This document shows positions 1 to 5,365 of a stretch of DNA of 6,718 nucleotides, piece after piece; position 1 is the first letter of the stretch, and each line of letters begins with the position of its first letter. The notes under the pieces were generated by a model, which saw only the letters and a list, made by a program, of their open reading frames with translations, searched no databases and was not told where the DNA came from. Made by a program: the position numbers and the translations under genes. This stretch comes from Actinomycetota bacterium (lineage in GTDB: Bacteria > Actinomycetota > Thermoleophilia > Gaiellales > Gaiellaceae), in contig VGCB01000158.1 of NCBI GenBank assembly GCA_016870235.1, forward strand, positions 1 through 6,718. Reading direction: 5' to 3'.

Positions 1-184
1 CGGCACCGTCGTCTCGCAGAGCCCGGACGCGGTCGTCCCCGCAGCGCCCGGGATGCGGCTGACGATCGTCGTCGGGCGCGGCAGGAAGCCGCGCCCGCAG
101 GCGCCGGTCGCCGTCTCGGCGATCCCGCCGCCGGCCGGGACAGGCGCTCGCGCCCCCTCTGCACGCGGCCCGGGAGACGGGTAG
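1..184 (+). CDS. C-terminal fragment of a PASTA-domain protein (partial, 5' end outside window)
   Basis: Reading from base 2, 60 codons run to a TAG at 182-184. The first 27 or so residues fit the second half of a PASTA repeat: GTVVSQSP, then a Pro/Ala/Gly turn, then MRLTIVVGRG as the final beta strand. The rest is a Pro/Ala/Gly/Arg-rich tail that looks disordered. PASTA repeats sit outside the membrane in PknB-type Ser/Thr kinases and some class A/B penicillin-binding proteins, where they bind muropeptides or lipid II. Since only the last repeat is visible, kinase, penicillin-binding protein and stand-alone PASTA protein cannot be told apart. The gene faces the minus-strand glycosylase gene, with only 29 bases between the stop codons. 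The PASTA call is fairly sure and the protein type is unknown. Confidence 0.75.
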   Translation, partial: GTVVSQSPDAVVPAAPGMRLTIVVGRGRKPRPQAPVAVSAIPPPAGTGARAPSARGPGDG

Positions 185-201
185 ACGCTGCCGTCTCCCG
201 G
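170..201. terminator. Perfect 11-bp hairpin between convergent genes, probable bidirectional terminator
   Basis: CCGGGAGACGG at 170-180 is the exact reverse complement of CCGTCTCCCGG at 191-201, leaving a 10-base loop at 181-190. The stop codon of the plus-strand PASTA gene (182-184) lies in the loop. On the minus strand the hairpin begins 12 bases after the stop of the glycosylase gene, so it could end both transcripts. There is no T-tract on either side, which is common for hairpins at gene ends in high-GC Actinobacteria but leaves open whether it terminates intrinsically or mainly stabilises 3' ends. Confidence 0.7.
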
Positions 202-213
202 CCGCGGTCGACG

Positions 214-783
214 TCAGGGGAAGCGCGGTCGCGAGACGAACGGCGACGACGCGTCCAGGAACCGCCACGGTTGGTCGACGGCCTTCGTGATCCCGACCCG
301 GCGCGTCGCGCGCACGTCGACTGGATCAGTGGGCGGCCGCATCTGAAACCGGCCGGCCGACCCGACCGTCGCACCGTCGTCGGCCCCGGTCACGGCCAGC
401 GCCTGGGTCAGCCGGCCCGGCCCGGAGCAGAGAAGCCGGAGCTCCTCGCGACCGCGCCGCACGCGCATCTCCTCGACCCCGATCAGCGGCTCGAGGGCAC
501 GCACGAGCAGCGCCGCACCGCGGCCCTCGGGCCCGCACACGAGGTTCAGGCACCAGTGGATCCCGTAGGAGCGATACACGTAGACGGCGCCCGCCGGACC
601 GAACATGACCCGGTTCCGTCCACGCGGGCCGCCGAACGAGTGGCTCGCCGGGTCGTCATCGCGATACGCCTCGACCTCGACGATGCGGCCGCCGACCCCG
701 GCGACCGTCAGCTCCCAGCCGATGACGGCGGGCGCGATCTCGACGACATCGCCCTCGAGGAGTCGTCTGGCGGCAGCCGTCAC
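214..783 (-). CDS. mpg: 3-methyladenine DNA glycosylase (Mpg/AAG family)
   Basis: This is a base-excision repair enzyme that flips out alkylated purines such as 3-methyladenine and cleaves the N-glycosidic bond. The 189-residue product covers the usual bacterial length (about 190-210) and the whole fold. VEVEAY (35-40) holds the probable catalytic Glu38 and the base-stacking Tyr40, equivalent to human E125 and Y127. ASHS (46-49) supplies His48. These are followed by RGRNRVMF (55-61), YVYRSYGIHWCLN (68-80), LLVRALEP (92-99), CSGPGRLTQAL (119-129), and PWRF near the end. I chose the GTG at 783 because conserved sequence begins just after it and it overlaps the upstream gene's TGA in GTGA (780-783), which implies translational coupling. 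An open frame continues upstream to 1167, but it overlaps the DUF370-like gene and shows no family similarity. No clear Shine-Dalgarno is present. Confidence 0.93.
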   Translation of the reverse strand: MTAAARRLLEGDVVEIAPAVIGWELTVAGVGGRIVEVEAYRDDDPASHSFGGPRGRNRVMFGPAGAVYVYRSYGIHWCLNLVCGPEGRGAALLVRALEPLIGVEEMRVRRGREELRLLCSGPGRLTQALAVTGADDGATVGSAGRFQMRPPTDPVDVRATRRVGITKAVDQPWRFLDASSPFVSRPRFP

Positions 784-1040
784 TCGCCCGCGAAGAGCCG
801 CGGATGCTCGGCGGCGCCCGGGCTGCGACGGCGTGGCCGCGGCGGCTCGGCGTCCCGGCCCATCTCCTCCAGGATCGTCTCCTGGGTGCGGGAGGCGACC
901 ACGGGATCGGGGATCCCCTCGACCCAGACGAGCGTGCGGCGGCCGTTGCCGCGCTCGCCGCCGACGATCGGCTCGAGCGCGTAGATCCGGTCCGAGCGCA
1001 CGTACTTGCCGAAGCCCAGGAAGACCATGCGCGCGCTCAT
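780..1040 (-). CDS. RemA/DUF370-like small regulatory protein
   Basis: The product is 86 residues. Its N-terminus, MVFLGFGKYVRSDRIYALEP (5-24), follows the RemA pattern LINIGFGNIVSANRMISI. With the ATG at 1040, Arg18 falls exactly on RemA Arg18, a residue important for RemA function. GRRT (33-36) corresponds to the RemA GRRT that carries DNA-binding Arg50/Arg51. It is followed by a beta strand (LVWVEG) and VASRTQETILEEM (48-60), like RemA's LSAVQPETVAQR. About 16 residues between strand and GRRT are missing, which removes the RemA helix. The tail after residue 62 is Pro/Arg-rich and probably disordered. RemA in Bacillus forms ring-like DNA-binding assemblies that activate matrix genes; that this protein binds DNA is inference. 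An inner ATG at 1028 is an alternative start. The gene overlaps mpg by 4 bp and is divergent from a sugar aminotransferase. Confidence 0.72.
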   Translation of the reverse strand: MSARMVFLGFGKYVRSDRIYALEPIVGGERGNGRRTLVWVEGIPDPVVASRTQETILEEMGRDAEPPRPRRRSPGAAEHPRLFAGE

Positions 1041-1049
1041 CGAAGGCGA

Positions 1050-1055
1050 AGTATG
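1050..1055 (-). promoter_or_regulatory. Possible -10 element (CATACT) for the RemA-like gene
   Basis: On the minus strand CATACT ends nine bases before the ATG at 1040. No Shine-Dalgarno lies between them, so a nearly leaderless transcript is possible. I see no convincing -35 box 16-18 bases upstream. The match is weak and stands mainly on its position, which mirrors that of the -10 candidate of the divergent gene. Confidence 0.3.
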
Positions 1056-1093
1056 ACGGCTGCCGACCGTGCGACGGCGCGTCGCCGCGCGGG

Positions 1094-1099
1094 TACTCT
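1094..1099 (+). promoter_or_regulatory. Candidate -10 element (TACTCT) for the EpsN-like aminotransferase gene
   Basis: TACTCT fits TANNNT and ends nine bases before the ATG at 1109, with no Shine-Dalgarno in between (the gap reads CGCTGCCGG). A start site six to eight bases after the box would leave a leader of only a few bases. No clear -35 box is visible in the very GC-rich sequence upstream. The 68-bp gap at 1041-1108 must hold the promoters of both divergent genes and any operator. Confidence 0.45.
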
Positions 1100-1108
1100 C
1101 GCTGCCGG

Positions 1109-2233
1109 ATGACACGCATCTTCCTCTCTCCTCCCCATCTCTCCGGCCGCGAGCTCGAGCTCGTCACCGACGCGATCGAGTCGAACTACATCGTGCCGCT
1201 CGGACCGCACGTGGACGGCTTCGAGCGCGAGCTAGCGACGATCGTCGGCGTCGACCACGCGCTCGCGCTCTCGAGCGGCACCGCCGCGCTCCATCTCGCG
1301 CTGCTCGTCCTCGGCATCGGCGCAGGCGACGAGGTCGCCTGCTCGACGATGACCTTCGCGGCCAGCGCGAACGCGATCGTGTACACCGGTGCGCATCCGT
1401 TCTTCGTCGACTGCGACGGGACGTGGACGATGGACCCCGGCCTTCTCGACCGTGCGATCACGGCGCGGCGCGACGCGGGAGCAACGGTCGGGGCGGTCAT
1501 CGCGGTCGACCTCTACGGGCAGTGCTGCGACTACGCCGCCATCCGCGAGGTCTGCGATCGGCACGGGGTCTGGCTCATCCAGGACGCTGCGGAGGCGCTC
1601 GGCTCGACCTACCGCGGAGCGCCCGCCGGGGCGCAGGGCGACCTTGCGGTGTTCTCGTTCAACGGCAACAAGATCCTCGTGTCGGGCGGCGCCGGGGTCC
1701 TGGTGTCGTCGCAGCGCGAGTGGGTCGAGCACGCGCGGAAGCTTTCGACGCAGGCGCGCGACCCCGCCCCGCACTACCAGCACTCGGAGATCGGGTTCAA
1801 CTACCGGCTCAGCAACCTCCTCGCCGCCGTCGGCCGCGCGCAGCTCGAGGTGCTCGCAGACCGCGTCGCGGCGAAGCGACGCATCAATGCGCGCTACCGC
1901 GAGCTCCTCGGCGACCTCCCGGGGATCGCCTTCCTCGAGGACACGCCGTACGGCGAGAGCAACCGCTGGCTCACGTGCGTCGTCGTCGACCCCGTGGCGT
2001 TCGGCGCCGACCGCGAGCAGATCCGCCTGGCCCTCGAGGCCGAGGACATCGAGTCGCGGCCCGTCTGGAAGCCGATGCACCTGCAGCCCGTGTTCGCAGG
2101 CGTCCCCGCCTACGGCGGCGAGGTGTCGGAGCGGCTCTTCGACCTGGGGCTCTGCCTTCCGAGTGGAACCGCGCTGACGGACGACGACCTGGCGCGCGTC
2201 GCCGAGGTCGTGCGGTCGACCGCCGGCCGGTAG
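1109..2233 (+). CDS. DegT/DnrJ/EryC1/StrS aminotransferase, EpsN/PglE-like
   Basis: This is a PLP-dependent sugar aminotransferase of 374 residues (Bacillus EpsN is about 388). Such enzymes transfer an amino group to a nucleotide-linked 4-keto sugar for exopolysaccharide, glycan or pilin/flagellin decoration. The start IFLSPPHLSGRE (4-15) and SNYIVPLGPHVDGFE (25-39) closely resemble EpsN. SSGTAALHLAL (55-65) contacts the PLP phosphate, Asp159 in IQDAAEALGS pairs with the pyridine nitrogen, and Lys188 in FSFNGNKI is the probable Schiff-base lysine. HYQHSEIGFNYRLSN (222-236) and RPVWKPMHLQPVF follow as expected. The ATG at 1109 is chosen because family similarity begins at residue 4; the frame stays open upstream, but that stretch is antisense to the minus-strand genes. 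It stands alone, without neighbouring glycosyltransferases or a dehydratase, so the sugar substrate cannot be named. The stop is 16 bases from the convergent ilvE stop. Confidence 0.93.
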   Translation: MTRIFLSPPHLSGRELELVTDAIESNYIVPLGPHVDGFERELATIVGVDHALALSSGTAALHLALLVLGIGAGDEVACSTMTFAASANAIVYTGAHPFFVDCDGTWTMDPGLLDRAITARRDAGATVGAVIAVDLYGQCCDYAAIREVCDRHGVWLIQDAAEALGSTYRGAPAGAQGDLAVFSFNGNKILVSGGAGVLVSSQREWVEHARKLSTQARDPAPHYQHSEIGFNYRLSNLLAAVGRAQLEVLADRVAAKRRINARYRELLGDLPGIAFLEDTPYGESNRWLTCVVVDPVAFGADREQIRLALEAEDIESRPVWKPMHLQPVFAGVPAYGGEVSERLFDLGLCLPSGTALTDDDLARVAEVVRSTAGR

Positions 2234-2249
2234 GGCCAAGGCACGGCCG

Positions 2250-3176
2250 TCAGGCTCGCGCCGGCGCGGTCTCGACGACGTCGAGCCAGTGCGACCACCG
2301 CTCGGTGCGCCCGTTGACCGTGTCCAGATAGGCCTGCTGGATCTCCGTGGTCACCGGCCCGACGCCGATCTGGTGATCGTCGACCGCGCGCACCGGCGTC
2401 ACCTCCGCCGCGGTGCCGGTCATCCAGATCTCGTCGGCGAGGTAGAGGTCGGTGCGGATCAGGTCGGCCTCCTCGACGACGTAGCCGAGGTCGGTGGCGA
2501 TGTCGATCACCGAGTTGCGGGTGATTCCCGGCAGGATCGAGGTCGAGAGCGGCGGCGTGAAGATCCGCCCACCCTTGACGATGAAGATGTTCTCGCCCGG
2601 CCCGTCGGCGATCGTGCCCTGATCGGTCAGGAGGATGCCCTCGTCGTAGCCGGCGCGCTGCGCCTCGGTCGTCGCGAGCATCGAGTTGAGGTAGATGCCC
2701 GTCGCCTTGGCGACGTGCGGGATCACGTTCGGCCCCACGCGCTGCCACGACGAGATCTTCGCGGTGATCCCCTTCGTCAGTCCTTCCTCGCCGAGGTACG
2801 CGCCCCACGGCCACGACATGACGACGACGTCGACGGGGTTCCCGCGCGTGTGCACGCCCAGCGACCCGTAGCCGAAGAACGCGATCGGGCGGATGTAGCA
2901 GGCGGGGAGCCCGTTGGCACGGACGAGGTCGTGTGTCGCCTCGCGCAGCTCCTCCACGGCGTACGGGATCTCCATGTAGAGCATCCGGGCAGAGTCGTGC
3001 AGGCGCTGCATGTGATCCGCGAGCCGGAAGACCGCAGGTCCCTTCGGCGTCTCGTACGCCCGGATGCCCTCGAAGACGCCGGTGCCGTAGTGCAGGCCGT
3101 GGACGCCGACGTGCACCTTCGCGTCGGCCCAATCGACCAGCTCGCCGTTCATCCAGATCTTCGCGGTCTCCTGCAT
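2250..3176 (-). CDS. ilvE: Branched-chain amino acid aminotransferase IlvE
   Basis: This fold-type IV PLP enzyme interconverts Leu, Ile and Val with their 2-oxo acids, the last step of branched-chain synthesis, in the cytoplasm. The 308-residue product is full length and collinear with E. coli IlvE. KIWMNGELVDWADAKVHV opens the protein, then HGLHYGTGVFEGIRAY (26-41), HMQRLHDSARM (55-65), and YIRPIAFFGYGSLGV (94-108). Lys157 in HVAKATGIYLNSM is the PLP lysine, and DGPGENIF (191-198) holds the conserved Glu195. TGTAAEVTPV (253-262) completes the active site. The ATG at 3176 places the first strand where IlvE proteins begin and has a GAGGAG ribosome-binding site 11 bases upstream. It follows the deacylase gene by 85 bases and could be read from the same transcript or its own promoter. 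D-amino-acid transaminase and aminodeoxychorismate lyase are relatives, but the motifs favour IlvE. Confidence 0.96.
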   Translation of the reverse strand: MQETAKIWMNGELVDWADAKVHVGVHGLHYGTGVFEGIRAYETPKGPAVFRLADHMQRLHDSARMLYMEIPYAVEELREATHDLVRANGLPACYIRPIAFFGYGSLGVHTRGNPVDVVVMSWPWGAYLGEEGLTKGITAKISSWQRVGPNVIPHVAKATGIYLNSMLATTEAQRAGYDEGILLTDQGTIADGPGENIFIVKGGRIFTPPLSTSILPGITRNSVIDIATDLGYVVEEADLIRTDLYLADEIWMTGTAAEVTPVRAVDDHQIGVGPVTTEIQQAYLDTVNGRTERWSHWLDVVETAPARA

Positions 3177-3187
3177 GGCTGTTCAGG

Positions 3188-3193
3188 CTCCTC
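3188..3193 (-). promoter_or_regulatory. Ribosome-binding site of ilvE (GAGGAG)
   Basis: GAGGAG on the minus strand ends 11 bases before the ilvE ATG at 3176. The spacing is slightly long. It is the only clear Shine-Dalgarno sequence in front of a gene in this window, and it supports the 3176 start over the inner ATG nine codons in. Confidence 0.65.
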
Positions 3194-3261
3194 GGCTCGG
3201 ACGATGTCGGTGAATGATGCCGACAAACCCGAGATGGCGGCGGGCCGTGGTCGACCCCGAG

Positions 3262-3753
3262 TCACGACGACGGGGTGGCGCCGATCGACGCCGTCATGCC
3301 GTTCGTCAGCCGCACGAGCTCACGCGGCGCGAGCGCGATCATGTGGACATCCGAGCCCGCGCCGGCCCACACGATCGGCTGGGCCAGCAAGCGCTGATCG
3401 ATCAGCACGTGGCCGACGCCGTGCGCGAACGGCGCCACCGTCCCGGGAGCGAACCCGGTCAGCCGCAGCACCTCCTCCGCCCGCGCCACACGCCCCTTCG
3501 ACGCGCCGACCGAACGTGCGACGCGCCCCGGATCGACCCGGAGATGGCCGGGCACGAGCGCGACGGCCGCGCGCTCGTCGCACACGACCACCATCGACTT
3601 GACGATCTGCGAGATCGTGCAGCCGATCGCCTCCGCCGCCTCCTGCGCCGTCGCACAGGAGGACGAGAGCTGCTCGATCCGCGCCTCGGCGCCGGCCGCG
3701 ACGAGGTGCGCCGCGACGCGGGCGACCGCTGCCGGAAGCTCGCTCACGGCCAT
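3262..3753 (-). CDS. YbaK/EbsC (ProX-type) aminoacyl-tRNA deacylase family protein
   Basis: The 163-residue product has the usual length for the YbaK/ProX INS-like editing family, which hydrolyses wrongly charged aminoacyl-tRNAs in trans (Cys-tRNA-Pro for YbaK, Ala-tRNA-Pro for PrdX, Ser/Thr-tRNAs for ProXp-ST). Visible marks are SCATAQEAAEAIGC (32-45) before QIVKSMVVV (49-57), with Lys52 at the conserved lysine, then GASKGRVARAEEVLRLTGFAPGTVAPF, in which Gly104 to Pro108 matches the family's GXXXP-like loop, and VLIDQRLLAQPIVWAGAG (117-134). I chose the ATG at 3753 because homology starts there and the longer reading frame overlaps serA; GTG at 3747 is also possible. It lies 37 bases after the serA stop, probably in the same operon, and no Shine-Dalgarno is seen. 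Which tRNA it edits cannot be read from sequence. Confidence 0.85.
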   Translation of the reverse strand: MAVSELPAAVARVAAHLVAAGAEARIEQLSSSCATAQEAAEAIGCTISQIVKSMVVVCDERAAVALVPGHLRVDPGRVARSVGASKGRVARAEEVLRLTGFAPGTVAPFAHGVGHVLIDQRLLAQPIVWAGAGSDVHMIALAPRELVRLTNGMTASIGATPSS

Positions 3754-3790
3754 CGCGTCACCGTCATGCGGTGACCGTACCCGCCGGGCG

Positions 3791-5365
3791 TCAGAGGTCG
3801 ACGATATGCATGTCGTCGAAGCCCTCGCCGTGCAGGCGCTCGACGAGCGCACCCGTCGTCGGCGTGTCGACGGAGAAGGCCATCAGCGCGACCCCGCCCT
3901 CGCGCGTCCGCGACACGGCCATGTTGGCGATGTTGATCCCGGCCTCGCCGAACATCGTCCCGACGCGCCCGATCACGCCGGGCTGGTCGCCGTACTGGAG
4001 GAAGATCATGTGCGGGCCGAGCTCGATGTCGATCGCATGCCCGAGCGCGCCGGCAAGGAAGAGGCGCGGCTCCGGCCCGATCGTCGTGCCCGACACGGCG
4101 ACAGTGGCCCCGTCCGACTCGGCCCGGACCTCCACGGTGTTCGTGTAGTCGCGCGACTCCCGCAGTCGCTCCTCCGAGACCGCGATGCCGTGCTCGGCCG
4201 CCAGGATCGACGCGTTGACCCAATTGACGCCTTCGACCCGGCCCTCGAAGACGCCGCCCAGGGCGGCGACGGTGAGGAGGCGCGTGTCGTAGGCCGAGAA
4301 GGGCCCGTGGGTGGCGACGACGATCCGGCGCGGGACGCCCCCGGCGAGCTCGACCGCGAGTCGGCCGAGACGCGAGGTGAGAGGGACGAACGGCGTCAGC
4401 ACCTCCAGATCGGCCTGGTCGATCACGGGGATGTTGAGGGCGTTCTGCACGATCTCGCCGCTCAGCGCGGCGGCGACCTGCTCCGCGGTGATCACACCCG
4501 CGCGGTCCTGCGCCTCGTCGGTGGAGGCAGCGAGGTGCGGGGTGACGACCACCTCGTCGAGCTCGAGCAGCGGCCCCTCGTACGGCTCCTTCGAGAACAC
4601 GTCGAGCGCCGCACCCGCCACCTTTCCCTCGCGGATCGCGTCGATCAGCGCCGCCTCGTCGATCAGGTCGCCGCGCGCTGCGTTCACGATCCTGACCCCG
4701 TCGCGCATGCGGCCGATCGTCTCGCGGTTGATCAGGCCGCGCGTCTCGTCGGTGAGCGGCGAGTGGAGCGTGATGAAGTCCGCGACGGAGAGGACGTCGT
4801 CGAGGGTGGCTGCGTGCTCGACGCCGAGGTCGCGGTAGCGCTCCTCGCCCACGAACGGGTCGAAGCCGACGACGCGCATGCCGAGGCCGACACCGCGCCG
4901 GGCGACCTGCTGACCGATACGGCCGAAGCCGACAACCCCGAGCGTCTTCCCGTCGAGCTCGACCCCGCCCCAGCGCGACCGCTCCCAACGACCCTCCTTG
5001 AGAGCTGCGTGTGCCTGCGGGATGTTGCGCGCGAGGGCGACGAGGAGCCCGATCGTCTGCTCGGCCGCGGAGACCACCGTCGACTCGGGCGCGTTGGCGA
5101 CGACGATCCCGCGCCGCGTTGCGGCGTCGACGTCGACGTTGTCGATCCCGACGCCGGCGCGACCGATCACCTTGAGCCGATCCGCCCGGCCGATCAGGTC
5201 GGCCGTCAGCTTGGTGGCCGATCGGATCACGATCCCGTCGTAGAGGGCGATGATCTCCTCGATCGGCGAGGTGGCGTCCACGTCGACGTCGAACTTCGAG
5301 CGGAGCAGCTCGACGCCGGTGTCCGCGATCGCCTCGCGGACGAGCACCCGGGGCCGGCTCGTCAT
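3791..5365 (-). CDS. serA: D-3-phosphoglycerate dehydrogenase SerA (long, ASB plus ACT domain type)
   Basis: It oxidises 3-phosphoglycerate to 3-phosphohydroxypyruvate with NAD, the first step of serine synthesis. The 524-residue length matches the long form known from Mycobacterium tuberculosis. The substrate domain (about 1-98 and 284-315) surrounds the NAD domain: GFGRIG (146-151) is the Rossmann loop, Asp169 in GFDP reads the NAD ribose, and the catalytic set is Arg231 (NAARGDLID), Glu260 (FSKEP) and His277 (TPHLAAST). An ASB intervening domain follows (about 318-445), then an ACT domain (about 453-524) starting IFLQYGDQPGVIGRVG, which in this family senses L-serine. Feedback inhibition by serine is therefore likely but inferred. 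The ATG at 5365 overlaps the upstream TGA by 4 bp (ATGA, 5362-5365), so translation is probably coupled to the aminotransferase. Confidence 0.97.
   Translation of the reverse strand: MTSRPRVLVREAIADTGVELLRSKFDVDVDATSPIEEIIALYDGIVIRSATKLTADLIGRADRLKVIGRAGVGIDNVDVDAATRRGIVVANAPESTVVSAAEQTIGLLVALARNIPQAHAALKEGRWERSRWGGVELDGKTLGVVGFGRIGQQVARRGVGLGMRVVGFDPFVGEERYRDLGVEHAATLDDVLSVADFITLHSPLTDETRGLINRETIGRMRDGVRIVNAARGDLIDEAALIDAIREGKVAGAALDVFSKEPYEGPLLELDEVVVTPHLAASTDEAQDRAGVITAEQVAAALSGEIVQNALNIPVIDQADLEVLTPFVPLTSRLGRLAVELAGGVPRRIVVATHGPFSAYDTRLLTVAALGGVFEGRVEGVNWVNASILAAEHGIAVSEERLRESRDYTNTVEVRAESDGATVAVSGTTIGPEPRLFLAGALGHAIDIELGPHMIFLQYGDQPGVIGRVGTMFGEAGINIANMAVSRTREGGVALMAFSVDTPTTGALVERLHGEGFDDMHIVDL

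Noticed and set aside
605..1108. A plus-strand open frame running 168 codons upstream of, and in frame with, the EpsN-like gene
   Set aside because: It is antisense to the glycosylase and RemA-like genes, has low-complexity Arg/Pro/Ser composition, and homology to the family starts only at the ATG at 1109.
784..1167. Upstream extension of the glycosylase frame on the minus strand to an ATG at 1167
   Set aside because: It would read through the RemA-like gene in another frame with Arg/Ala-rich composition; the GTG at 783 gives a complete family-length protein coupled to its neighbour.
2257..2268. 12-bp perfect palindrome CGCGCCGGCGCG near the ilvE 3' end, considered as an operator or terminator
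   Set aside because: It lies inside coding sequence for the Ala/Pro-rich ilvE tail, has no loop, and such GC palindromes are expected by composition.
3205..3225. Small hairpin (TGTCGG/CCGACA, 9-base loop) between the deacylase gene and ilvE, considered as terminator or attenuator
   Set aside because: Only six base pairs, no U-tract on the minus-strand side that would follow it, and no leader peptide with branched-chain codons; chance in GC-rich sequence is likely.
3754..3852. N-terminal extension of the deacylase to an ATG at 3852
   Set aside because: The extra 33 residues overlap the end of serA in another frame and have no resemblance to the YbaK/ProX family, which begins near the ATG at 3753.
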